A stretch of DNA of 64,000 nucleotides from Syntrophomonadaceae bacterium (GTDB lineage: Bacteria > Bacillota > Dethiobacteria > DTU022), in the NCBI GenBank assembly GCA_007119965.1, contig SKOR01000034.1:1-64000 (forward strand), written 5' to 3'. Under the pieces are notes generated by a model. That model was not told the DNA's origin, made no database searches, and was given only the letters and a program-made list of their open reading frames with translations. The first letter of the stretch is position 1. Every line of letters begins with the position of its first letter. A program made the position numbers and the translations under genes. Positions 49,625 to 59,068 of this stretch are shown one piece after another.

Positions 49625-51340
49625 ATGTCAAAGCAGATGTGGCTGAAAAATTACCCGGTCCAGTGGAACCTGGAATACCCGGAGATTTCACTTTACCGTT
49701 ATTTAAAAGAGAAAACAGCTAAATACAGTGACTTAATTGCCATGATTTTCATGGGAAAAGAGATCACCTTTCAAAAGATGCATGAGAATATCGACAGGTT
49801 TGCCGCCGCCCTGATTGACCTCGGAGTTAAAAAAGGTGACCGGGTAGCGTTAATCATGCCCAACTGTCCCGAATACGTCTATACATACTACGCATGTATG
49901 AAGATAGGTGCAGTTGAAGTGCAGATAGATCCTCTCTACATGCCTGCCGAAGTGGAATTTGCCCTCAAAGACTCCGGGGCAAAAATTGTTGTTGTGGCAG
50001 ATGTGGTTATCGAATCTTTCCAGGCGGTGCGGGAGAATATTACCGCAGGACACGTGATTGTTAACAGGCTCAGCGGGGAATTGCAGCGGCACGAAGAGAA
50101 CCTCTGGTTTGACGAACTTCTGGAAAAATACCCTCCTGAATCTCCCGAAGCAGAGATATCTCCAAAAGACGACATCGCCGTTCTCCAGTACACCGGCGGA
50201 ACAACAGGGATCCCGAAAGCAGCGATGCTGACCCACTACAACCTGATCTGCAATGTTGTTCAGAAAAGGGAATGGTTTTCTGATTGGTTCGAAACCAGGT
50301 ATAGCAACGGCATAACCCAACAGTACGGCCTGGCGATCATGCCATTTTTCCATGCAACAGGCATGACTGCAGTCATGAACTTCGGCCTGACCACCCCTTT
50401 TGGCCTGCTCCTGTCATCACATTTCAGTGTAAAAGCAACCCTGGAACTGATCGACCGTTATTGCCCTGTTTTTTTTATGGGGGTTCCCACTATATTCACC
50501 ACTATCGCTAACCATCCTGATGCCGGCAATCACAACCTGAAAGCGGTTGATATATGGCGCACAGGCGGAGCGCCGATGCCCATTGATGTTATAGAACGCT
50601 TAGAAACCCATAACGGCCTCAAAATTATCGAGGGTTACGGTCTTACCGAGGCTTCGCCGACCACGCATGCCAACCCCTTCAGGGGGATCCGCAAGTTTGG
50701 CAGCATCGGCTTGCCATTTCCGGATACCGATTGCCGCATCGTCGACCTGGAAAATGGAACGAAGGATCTGCCGGCAGGCGTGGAAGGCGAATTAATTATC
50801 AAGGGTCCCCAGGTAATGAAAGGTTACTGGAACCGCCCTGATGAAACAGCTGAAACCCTGCGTGACGGTTGGCTCTATACAGGAGATATAGCCAAAATGG
50901 ATGATGGCGGATACTTTTATATCGTCGGCCGGAAGAAAGACATGATTATAACAGGAGGGCTTAACGTCTTCCCGGGCGAAGTAGACGAGGTCTTTTTCCA
51001 CCATCCGAAAGTTGCCGAGGCTTTAAGTACCGGGATTGCCGACGAATACTATGGCGAAGCGATAAAAACCTACGTCGTGCTCAAAGACGGGGAAAGCTCC
51101 ACAGAAGAGGAACTGCTTGATTACTGCGCCCTGAAACTTGCTGTATACAAGCTGCCGCGGGTTATTGAATTCCGCAGCCAGCTTCCCAAGAGCAATGTGG
51201 GCAAACCCCTGAGGCGAGTCCTGGTAGAAGAAAAAAACAATAAGGAGGCGGCCGGAAAGGAAAGTAAAGTTACCAAGTTTCCGGATTGGGAAGAAGACAT
51301 CTTTAACGAGGAAGATTTTATGGATGCCTTTGATCTTTAA
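49625..51340 (+). CDS. Acyl-CoA ligase (FadD-like), paralog of 44099..45730, with acidic C-terminal tail
   Basis: YTGGTTGIPKAAMLTH, GYGLTEASPTTH, YTGDIAKMDDGGYFYIVGRKKDMIITGGLNVFPGEVDEVF, LPKSNVGKPLRRVL; tail FPDWEEDIFNEEDFMDAFDL. Confidence 0.9.
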   Translation: MSKQMWLKNYPVQWNLEYPEISLYRYLKEKTAKYSDLIAMIFMGKEITFQKMHENIDRFAAALIDLGVKKGDRVALIMPNCPEYVYTYYACMKIGAVEVQIDPLYMPAEVEFALKDSGAKIVVVADVVIESFQAVRENITAGHVIVNRLSGELQRHEENLWFDELLEKYPPESPEAEISPKDDIAVLQYTGGTTGIPKAAMLTHYNLICNVVQKREWFSDWFETRYSNGITQQYGLAIMPFFHATGMTAVMNFGLTTPFGLLLSSHFSVKATLELIDRYCPVFFMGVPTIFTTIANHPDAGNHNLKAVDIWRTGGAPMPIDVIERLETHNGLKIIEGYGLTEASPTTHANPFRGIRKFGSIGLPFPDTDCRIVDLENGTKDLPAGVEGELIIKGPQVMKGYWNRPDETAETLRDGWLYTGDIAKMDDGGYFYIVGRKKDMIITGGLNVFPGEVDEVFFHHPKVAEALSTGIADEYYGEAIKTYVVLKDGESSTEEELLDYCALKLAVYKLPRVIEFRSQLPKSNVGKPLRRVLVEEKNNKEAAGKESKVTKFPDWEEDIFNEEDFMDAFDL

Positions 51341-51418
51341 GCTGCGTTCATGCCCTGCTGAATACCGGTTACCGGTTTGAGCCGCAGCTCATTATGAAAA
51401 CAAGAAAGGATGAGAAAC

Positions 51419-51793
51419 ATGAGTACACTGATTGACGGCTTTAACGCAATAATTGAAGACCTCAAAACAGACCTGGGCGAAGGGTTTGTAGCGAGCGACA
51501 TATGGCATAGCAGGGACGCCCATTCTCTGGCCGGATATAATTCGCAGCCCAAAGCGGTTGCCCTTTTCAACGAAGTTACCCGCACCCTTGATAAAACACT
51601 GGCCGGCTCAGAATACCCGGCACTGGGCGATTATTACATGGTTCACCTGGAAAACGGACTCCTGGTGGTAGTATCAAAAACTGGCGACTATCAACTCGGA
51701 ATGCTGGTCGACCTTTCAAAAACAACCATGGGGATTCTGATGAGCGTGGTTTTACCGAAATTATTGAAAAACCTGAAGGAAACTGCCCAATAG
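51419..51793 (+). CDS. Small protein, paralog 1 of 3 in tandem; Roadblock/LC7-like layout predicted
   Basis: DLGEGFVASDIW...LDKTLAGSEYPALGDYYMVHLENGLLVVVSK...VDLSKTTMGILMSVVLPKLLKNL. Confidence 0.7.
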   Translation: MSTLIDGFNAIIEDLKTDLGEGFVASDIWHSRDAHSLAGYNSQPKAVALFNEVTRTLDKTLAGSEYPALGDYYMVHLENGLLVVVSKTGDYQLGMLVDLSKTTMGILMSVVLPKLLKNLKETAQ

Positions 51794-51892
51794 GTTTTTG
51801 CACGGGGCAGAGAAGCTTAAATGCAATGGGCCGCCCGTGAGGCAACTATTAAAAAACAATGTTAAATATCTTTATCTTGAGGATGATTTAAT

Positions 51893-52426
51893 TTGGATAC
51901 AGACCGTGATAAATTACAATCAACATTTGAAAGTCTCAGCAAAGACCTGGGGGATGGTTTTGTCGCTTCCGAAATCTGGGCGATAGAAGACGGCCAACCC
52001 GTGATTAAAAACCACCGGTATAACAACAACCCCCACGTAGCTCCCCTTTTTAATAAAGTGACGCAGATGCTCTACAAAACACTGGAAAAATCTGATTACC
52101 CCGGACTTGGCAATTATTACCTGATAAGCCTTGACAACCAGCATTTGGCCGTTGTGCTCACAATAGGCAAGTTGCAGCAGTTCGTTTTAATCAACCTTCA
52201 AAAAACACCGATCGGTTTATTAATGAGCGTTGCGCTGCCTAATTTGTTGAGTATCCTGGCAAATGATGAAGCTGGTGTTGAAGACCCTGCCGGACACAAG
52301 CCCGAAGATAACTTTCCGGAAACAGGCAAAACAGACAGTCCGGGCCGGAAGTCCAGCCTGCGGGAAATATTCAGTGCCTTAACCGGCGGCATGTATTACC
52401 CGGATAAACCTGATCAACGGGCATGA
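51893..52426 (+). CDS. Small protein, paralog 2 of 3 in tandem (TTG start); C-terminal extension
   Basis: DLGDGFVASEIW...LYKTLEKSDYPGLGNYYLISLDNQHLAVVLTIGKLQQFVLINLQKTPIGLLMSVALPNLLSIL. Confidence 0.7.
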   Translation: MDTDRDKLQSTFESLSKDLGDGFVASEIWAIEDGQPVIKNHRYNNNPHVAPLFNKVTQMLYKTLEKSDYPGLGNYYLISLDNQHLAVVLTIGKLQQFVLINLQKTPIGLLMSVALPNLLSILANDEAGVEDPAGHKPEDNFPETGKTDSPGRKSSLREIFSALTGGMYYPDKPDQRA

Positions 52427-52549
52427 CAGCTGAACAGTTTTTAAAGTAAATTATTCCCGTTACCGGCTTGCAATGTGAGCCCCTGCTGCCAACTAAGAAA
52501 TAAACTGTTCAGGACAGGGGCTTCTGGCGGCAGAAAGGTGGTGATTCAT

Positions 52550-52993
52550 ATGCGTATTACGCTGGAAAATATGAAGAAGGTTATTAACGGTCTCAGGGAA
52601 GACCTCGGGGAAGGTTTTGTCTTCACCGATATATGGAGTACCAGCACTGATAAGTCAGTCGCTTTTCACCACCAGCACCAGTACGGTGCAAAACCCAAGC
52701 ACTTAAAAGTTTTCGGAGAAATCACCCGGATACTGGACAAGACTCTACATGAATCGGATTATCCCGCCCTCGGCGACTTCTACTTAATCAACCTTGCCGA
52801 CAATCACGTTGCCGTAGTTCTCAATTACAGCCCTTCCAGGCCCGGAAAAAGCTCTCTAACACCAAAACGCACTTCTGCCAGTTACCCGGACGCAGATGGA
52901 TACCAACAGTTCGTCCTTGTGGATCTTTCAAAAACTACCATGGGCGTACTGATGAGCATTGCTCTGCCCAATATGCTCGGGAACCTGGAGTAA
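52550..52993 (+). CDS. Small protein, paralog 3 of 3 in tandem; loop insertion
   Basis: DLGEGFVFTDIW...LDKTLHESDYPALGDFYLINLADNHVAVVLNY...YQQFVLVDLSKTTMGVLMSIALPNMLGNL. Confidence 0.72.
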   Translation: MRITLENMKKVINGLREDLGEGFVFTDIWSTSTDKSVAFHHQHQYGAKPKHLKVFGEITRILDKTLHESDYPALGDFYLINLADNHVAVVLNYSPSRPGKSSLTPKRTSASYPDADGYQQFVLVDLSKTTMGVLMSIALPNMLGNLE

Positions 52994-53037
52994 AGTTGAC
53001 AGGTTATAGCAATGACTAACACCGGCGCCGCAGCCTG

Positions 53038-54435
53038 TTAACTCTCCAGAGAACCAAACAGGGTGTTAAAAGACTCGGCAAGTGTAGGGTGAGCAAACAT
53101 GCCGTCACGGAGCACCGTATAGGGCAGGCCGCCCAGCATGGCTACCTGGAGTGCCGCCATCAATTCGCCTCCCTCAATTCCCAGGACAGCTGCACCAAGG
53201 ATTTGCCCGGTCTTATGATCAACAACTGCTTTCATTAAACCCCGCGTTTCATCCGTTTCAATCGCCCGTGCTACCCAACTCATCGGTATCTTTGCCACCC
53301 GGTAATCATAACCGCGTTCCTGTGCCTGTTTTTCTGTGATCCCGACACGCCCCAGCTGAGGGTCGGTAAAAACCACGTAAGGTAAAAGCCTGCCGGAAAC
53401 ACCCGCATTACCGCCTTCGAGGAGGTTCTTTAAAAGCACCTTGTGATCATCATACGAGACATGTGTAAAAGCAGGCCCACCGTTCACATCCCCGATCGCA
53501 AATATACCGGGGACAGAAGTTTCCAATTGATCGTTTACAGGAATAAAGCCCCGCTCATCGACAGAGATACCGGCAGCTTCCGGGTCCAGGATAGTAGTAT
53601 TCGGAACCCGCCCCACGGCAACAAGGAGATGGCTTCCCTGCACAACCTTCTCTTCCCCGTCCCCTTTAATTTTCAGGACAATTTTCTTCCTATCCGGCAC
53701 ATCAATTCCGGCAGTATCTGCATTGAGCAGCACTTCTACGCCTTCCTGTCTTAGAATGGAAGTAACTTCTTCCGCTATATCCTGATCTTCTGACGTCAGC
53801 AGCTGGCTCCCTCTCTGTACAATCGTTACCCTGCTGCCGAACCGGCGGAACATCTGGCTGAATTCCAGGCCAACATATCCCCCGCCGATAATCAGAAGAT
53901 GTTCCGGTATGCCCTCAACTTCCATGATCGAGGTTGAGTCGAGGGCGCCGGCCTTGTCAATTCCAGGGATGGGAGGCATGGATGGGCTGGCCCCGGTGTC
54001 GATTATTATTTTATCAGCCCGGATATATTCTTTCCCGCCACTTAACATTTCCACTTCAAGCTGTTTCTCCCCCACAAAACGGGCATTGCCCTCTATCAGG
54101 GATAACCCTGCGGTTGAAGTCAGCTTTTTGCGACTTCCGCTTCGGAAACTTTGAACCATATCATTTTTACGTTTGAGCACTTTCGAAAAATCTACAGAAC
54201 CGGATGAGGAGTTTACCCCATAATCCTTAGCCCTGTTAACCAGGTAAGCAATCCTGGCCGAAGCGATCATCGTCTTGGTCGGGGTACAGCCCTTGTTAAT
54301 GCACGACCCCCCGACGTGCTCGCGTTCGACCATGGCAACCTGCCAGCCGGCGCTGGCCAGGGCCATTGCCAGCGGGTTTCCACCCTGCCCGGACCCTACA
54401 ACTATTGCATCAAACTGTTTAAACTGAGGACTCAT
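53038..54435 (-). CDS. FAD-dependent pyridine nucleotide-disulfide oxidoreductase (MerA/Lpd-like class I)
   Basis: VVGSGQGGNPLAMALASAGWQVAMVEREHVGGSCINKGCTPTKTMIASA, FAIGDVNGGPAFTHVSYDD, FAHPTLAESFNTLF. Confidence 0.9.
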   Translation of the reverse strand: MSPQFKQFDAIVVGSGQGGNPLAMALASAGWQVAMVEREHVGGSCINKGCTPTKTMIASARIAYLVNRAKDYGVNSSSGSVDFSKVLKRKNDMVQSFRSGSRKKLTSTAGLSLIEGNARFVGEKQLEVEMLSGGKEYIRADKIIIDTGASPSMPPIPGIDKAGALDSTSIMEVEGIPEHLLIIGGGYVGLEFSQMFRRFGSRVTIVQRGSQLLTSEDQDIAEEVTSILRQEGVEVLLNADTAGIDVPDRKKIVLKIKGDGEEKVVQGSHLLVAVGRVPNTTILDPEAAGISVDERGFIPVNDQLETSVPGIFAIGDVNGGPAFTHVSYDDHKVLLKNLLEGGNAGVSGRLLPYVVFTDPQLGRVGITEKQAQERGYDYRVAKIPMSWVARAIETDETRGLMKAVVDHKTGQILGAAVLGIEGGELMAALQVAMLGGLPYTVLRDGMFAHPTLAESFNTLFGSLES

Positions 54436-54550
54436 TTCCAAATACAATCTCCCTTCTGAAATACAAACCGAAGAATGTGGTTGCTCTTTTCTGCTTATTC
54501 AATCATATCATTGGATTTACCCATAGGTCAAAACCGTCACCAGGTGTATC

Positions 54551-54619
54551 GGGGACGGTTCGAGCTTTCCTTAAAGCACAGCTTTAAGACCGAAGGGAAG
54601 TCGGTGGAACTGTCCCTGC
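54551..54619. repeat. Nested imperfect inverted repeat (REP/MITE-like)
   Basis: Outer arms GGGGACGGTTCGA and TGGAACTGTCCCTGC; inner CTTAAAGC-ACA-GCTTTAAG. Confidence 0.45.
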
Positions 54620-54685
54620 GGCATAGCGGGCAGGCCAGAACTGTAACAAACTACTGATTGATTCAATGTAGATAGATTGTGACTC

Positions 54686-54747
54686 GGTTTGACTTGTAAC
54701 AGCGAAAGGGTTGCCTGCAGTATATTACCGGGCAACCCTTTCTTTAT
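54686..54747. terminator. Hairpin terminator
   Basis: AAAGGGTTGCC ... GGCAACCCTTT followed by CTTTATT. Confidence 0.65.
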
Positions 54748-54804
54748 TGACTTTATTAATGATTTTGCTTGATTAAACAGCTATTACTGTCTATAAAATT
54801 TACC

Positions 54805-56418
54805 CTATGCTTCTTTTTTATCCTTAGACCAGAAGAACATGGGCATATCAGTCATATCCTTGTTGTCAGAGCTTAACATCGGTTTGGGCGGATCGCTCTT
54901 CTGGGTCCTGAGCGATACAATAACCAGGGTAACCGTAGCAACAAGGGCTGCCGGTATTGTAGCAAAGAATAAAGCATCCCAGATACCTTCATCTATCCAG
55001 TACCAAACTTCAAAGTCTACCATGTACCAATTGGCTTCGATAGTAAATGGCAGGGCAATGAAAAATATGGTGATCCACGTTACGATGCCGGCAAAGAAAG
55101 AAGTAATTGCCCCTTTTGTATTAGCCTTTTTCCAGAACAGTCCAAAAAGGAAAGCGGGGATTGTTGTGGGAAGCCCTATCGCGCCGGCAAATACAATCAG
55201 TTTATAGAGTGATGGGAATACAATGGCAATTACCATGCAGATCAAAGCTGTCACGGGAATAAAAAAGCGAACTGCATTGAGTGTATCCTTATTTGTCGCC
55301 TGTGGTTTGAAGTAGCGGTAAATATTATGCCCCAGCATGGTTGCATTGGTCAACACGCTGTTACCGGAGGTAGATAAAATTGCCCCGGCAATCATGATAA
55401 TGAAGACTACAGCAAACCAATCAGGCATAAAGTACTGCGCTGCCCAAACCAGGACATGTTCGTTTTCTGCAGGACTGGCAATCCTGAACCCGTAGGTGAA
55501 AGCGGCAATACCGATCATAACCGGAATCAGGGCAATCGAGAGGTAAAGCAGTCCTGCGGTAATGAAACCTCCGGCTGCTGTCTTGGCAGTTTTAGCTGAG
55601 AGGCCGCGCTGCAAAAGGATCGCGCAGCCCAGGTCTCCCAGTCCAACACCCAGCCAGGCCGCTATGTAGGATATGATACCAAACCACCCCACATAGTAAA
55701 GAAATCCCCGGGCATCCGGAAGGGGCCAAAGTGAGAAGGGTGGAATTCCATCCCAAACCCTGGCATTGGTAACGAAATAATCCCAGCCCCCAATCCCGTT
55801 AATTACAGCCGGGAACATGACCACCAGGGCACCAATGATCAATACCACGTTAAAGGTATCAACCCTGGCCAGGGCGCTCATCCCGCCGCTGTATGTAACC
55901 AGTATAATAGCGGCAACTCCTATCATAACCGAAACGGGATAGCTAAACCCGGTGGTCAGGTGAACAATAACACCTGCTGCCACAAGCTGACCCGATATCC
56001 AGGACATGGTGCCGATAATCTGTATAATCATGCCGAGGATGGTCATAAAACGGCCGTAACGTCTCTCAAAAAAATCAAAACTGGAAGTATAACCGGCCTG
56101 GCGCATGCGGTAAACAACAAAAATACCGCTAAGCACCAGGGTCAAAGCGGGAGCCCAGGGGTCATAAATAGTACCCTGGAAACCAAACATGTAGGCATAA
56201 CCGGCGGCACCTAGAATAGCCCCGGCACAAAGCCAGGTTGCTGCGGTGGAACCTACAATGTAGATAAAGGAAAGATTCCTTCCCCCGATTACGTGATCGT
56301 CACACTCTTCGATGTCACGGTAAAAATAGAACCCGACGCCAATAATTACAATAATGTAAGCAGCCAGGCCCAGGTAAATCCAATTTGCCACGTGGCCAAA
56401 CATTGCTCCATCTTCCAC
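54805..56418 (-). CDS. Sodium:solute symporter family (SSS) protein
   Basis: Multi-TM protein; TYSGGMSALARVDTFNVVLIIGALVVMFPAVINGIGGWDYF; GAILSTSGNSVLTNATML. Confidence 0.9.
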   Translation of the reverse strand: MEDGAMFGHVANWIYLGLAAYIIVIIGVGFYFYRDIEECDDHVIGGRNLSFIYIVGSTAATWLCAGAILGAAGYAYMFGFQGTIYDPWAPALTLVLSGIFVVYRMRQAGYTSSFDFFERRYGRFMTILGMIIQIIGTMSWISGQLVAAGVIVHLTTGFSYPVSVMIGVAAIILVTYSGGMSALARVDTFNVVLIIGALVVMFPAVINGIGGWDYFVTNARVWDGIPPFSLWPLPDARGFLYYVGWFGIISYIAAWLGVGLGDLGCAILLQRGLSAKTAKTAAGGFITAGLLYLSIALIPVMIGIAAFTYGFRIASPAENEHVLVWAAQYFMPDWFAVVFIIMIAGAILSTSGNSVLTNATMLGHNIYRYFKPQATNKDTLNAVRFFIPVTALICMVIAIVFPSLYKLIVFAGAIGLPTTIPAFLFGLFWKKANTKGAITSFFAGIVTWITIFFIALPFTIEANWYMVDFEVWYWIDEGIWDALFFATIPAALVATVTLVIVSLRTQKSDPPKPMLSSDNKDMTDMPMFFWSKDKKEA

Positions 56419-56585
56419 GTAAAAACCTCCCTTTTGAATATATTATTCTGTTGTTGGACTATATTGCAATTTTTATACCAAAGTGAAGTTAAAAATCATC
56501 AAACCAGTAGTTTTAAAGTAATAATATATTAAAAGTGCTTGATCTTATCCCTGCTTTTTAAAAACTACCAGTCCGCTGTGAAACA

Positions 56586-56615
56586 AAGCGGAGGGCTAAA
56601 ATTAGCCCTCCGCTT
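56586..56615. terminator. Hairpin terminator for the 56.6-57.3 kb lipoprotein gene
   Basis: Perfect AAGCGGAGGGCTAA-AA-TTAGCCCTCCGCTT. Confidence 0.7.
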
Positions 56616-56638
56616 AGAAGGATAGACAAGATTAGCTT

Positions 56639-57277
56639 TTAGTAAAGCTCTTCATACTGTTCCAGTTCGGGTACTGGATAATCAACCCCGAGCAGGAAGG
56701 AAATTTCACCGTCGCTGTTAAAGATTGGTGAGAAGCCTGATTTCTGCAGCCCTTCACCGTACTCATCCATCCAGGCATCTTCAGCTACTGTAGGCTGGCC
56801 GGTGGCAAATGCTTCCACTGTCCACGGCTCTTTTTCGTATTCATAGCCGTAGGGATCCATATCTTCAGGTTCCAAACCGTCAACGATAATCTCGTTATAG
56901 TCTCCACCGCCATCGATGAAGCTGTATACGTAAGTTGAACCGGTTTCTACTCTCATGTCATAGAGTATTTCCCACAGCTCCAGGTGTTCCGGCCCCTGGC
57001 GGTTACCATTGGCCACAACAACATCGTGCAGGTCGCCGTAATAACCGTCTTCGGCATTCAGCCGTTCACCCAGTTCGGTTACGATGGCCAGGATATTCTC
57101 CATTGCCGCAACGTTTTCCGGGATAGCCATTGGGTCAAATTCTTCAGCATCATCTGCAGGTTCTTCGGCTACATCGTCATCAGGCGGCGCTACATCATCA
57201 GCAGGTGCGTCATCGCCACAGCCGACGACCAGGCCTAAAGCAAGAACTAAAACTAACAACAATAAAACTTTTTTCAT
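56639..57277 (-). CDS. Lipoprotein with a standalone Cache/PDC-like sensor domain
   Basis: Lipobox VVGC, acidic linker, then TYVYSFIDGGGDYNEIIVDGLEPEDMDPYGYEYEKEPWTVEAFATGQPTVAEDAWMDEYGEGLQKSGFSPIFNSDGEISFLLGVDYPV. Confidence 0.7.
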   Translation of the reverse strand: MKKVLLLLVLVLALGLVVGCGDDAPADDVAPPDDDVAEEPADDAEEFDPMAIPENVAAMENILAIVTELGERLNAEDGYYGDLHDVVVANGNRQGPEHLELWEILYDMRVETGSTYVYSFIDGGGDYNEIIVDGLEPEDMDPYGYEYEKEPWTVEAFATGQPTVAEDAWMDEYGEGLQKSGFSPIFNSDGEISFLLGVDYPVPELEQYEELY

Positions 57278-57838
57278 CTTTAAATCCCCCTTATATTTGA
57301 GTTTGCTTAAAACAACCCAACAAGTTAAGAATAGCGGACAATTCTTCTGTCCTGTCAACCTACCCCCCTTAATCTGAGATGTTAATTAAAGCATATAAGT
57401 ATAACACGCAACTGTTATGCCAAAACTGGTTGATTTGACCCTGACAGACAAAAAAATGCTTTGCTGAATTGCTGCACAGGGTTGTTTAAGCTAATAATAA
57501 CAGGGGAAAATAAAACCCCTTAAATTTTATTAACAATTACAATATTTTCTTTCCTGTTTGCTTGACTGGCTAAAATTAAACAACTTGCTTTTTATTTCGT
57601 ATAATACTTTACCCTGATCAGGCAAATCATTATATCATAACTGAGCTTTTGTAAGATTTGATTCTCATATATGCGAAACTGCTTTTCGCGAACAAATTCC
57701 CCGCAGGAACAATCAAACAAAATGCTTCCGGCTATAATCTGAAATCTTCATTTCAACAGCCCTTTTCATCCCAATTGTTGGCATCATTATTGCAATATAA
57801 TTAATTAGCGTAAAAAAATAATAAAGTGAGGTTTTGTT

Positions 57839-59068
57839 ATGACAGGTAAAAAAAAGATCCTGATCCTGGGCGTAGGCGCCCAGGGTTCTACTGTTGCAAA
57901 ATTTATGGATGCCGAAAACACAGTCTCTGAAATAATCTGTGCCGATTATGATGAGAAAGCAGTTAACTACCTTGTTGATAACCTGGGGAAAGGCAGGGGC
58001 ACTTTTGTTGACGCCAACAAGGCTGAAAGCATTGCCAAGGCAGCTGAAGGTGTTGACCTGATAGTAAACGCTCTTCCCGCCCAGTTCGGGTTTAACGTTT
58101 TCGATGCCGCATTAAAAGTCAAAACAAACTACCAGGACTTTACGGCACCGGACGTACCCGGTATTGACTGGGTAAAAAGCATAAAAAATATGTATACCGA
58201 AATTGGCGCGCGTTTCAAAGCGATTGACCGAACTGCTTTGATAGCAACCGGTTCGGCCCCGGGCTTAATAAATGTTGCCGCCCGCGATGCCATGCGTTAC
58301 CTTGACAGTTGTAAAACAATCTATATGCTGGTTTACGAAGGAGTTAAGGCAAAGCGTTTCCTTCCCTTCTGGTGGTCAGTAGAAACAGCTTACACCGATA
58401 TGGTCGATGATGCCTACTGCTTTGAAGATGGAAAAATTGTTGTAACTGAACCTTTCAGCCGTCCGGTCTATGAAAAGTTCAAGCATATTGATGAAGAAAT
58501 AAAGCTGATTGAACATGCTCACGATGAACCTGTAATTATGGGCATTAACGCTGAGCAGTTCTTTAAAGGTGCCAAAAACATCTACTTCAAGTATGGCGGA
58601 TTTGGTGTTGAGTTTGCCGAGACCCTTTACAAGATGGGAATGCTTGACAAGAAACCGGTAGAAGTTGACGGCTGCAAGGTTGTTCCCTTAAACCTGGCGA
58701 TCAAGATCACCCCACCGGCGCCAAAGTACAGGGAAGAAATCCAGGAAATTATTGATGAGGGATTGGAATCGGATACCGGGGCAATGGTGATCAAGGCCTT
58801 CGGAGAAAAAGATGGAGAAAAAGTCCTGGTTGAAACATATGTCGATGCTCCCGGCTTTGTCGATTCTTTCGAAAGATCAGGCCTTACGGCAGAAATGTAT
58901 CTCACCGGCCAGGGGGGAGCTCTTTTTACCAAGATGTTCGCCGATGACAAGATTGAGCAAAAGGGACTGATCTCCTCTGATATGTTAACCATAGAGCAGG
59001 TAGATTACTACCTGGAACATGCTGCAAAGCTGGATATAACATTAGATACTGAAGTTAAAAAAATCTAG
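57839..59068 (+). CDS. Saccharopine dehydrogenase-like NAD(P)-binding protein (copy 1)
   Basis: ILILGVGAQGSTVAKFMDAENTVSEIICADYDEKAV; GSAPGLINVAARDAMRYLDSC. Confidence 0.85.
   Translation: MTGKKKILILGVGAQGSTVAKFMDAENTVSEIICADYDEKAVNYLVDNLGKGRGTFVDANKAESIAKAAEGVDLIVNALPAQFGFNVFDAALKVKTNYQDFTAPDVPGIDWVKSIKNMYTEIGARFKAIDRTALIATGSAPGLINVAARDAMRYLDSCKTIYMLVYEGVKAKRFLPFWWSVETAYTDMVDDAYCFEDGKIVVTEPFSRPVYEKFKHIDEEIKLIEHAHDEPVIMGINAEQFFKGAKNIYFKYGGFGVEFAETLYKMGMLDKKPVEVDGCKVVPLNLAIKITPPAPKYREEIQEIIDEGLESDTGAMVIKAFGEKDGEKVLVETYVDAPGFVDSFERSGLTAEMYLTGQGGALFTKMFADDKIEQKGLISSDMLTIEQVDYYLEHAAKLDITLDTEVKKI

Noticed and set aside
54475-54657. 60-aa plus-strand ORF
   Set aside because: Lies over the inverted-repeat element; probably a by-product of the palindromic sequence.
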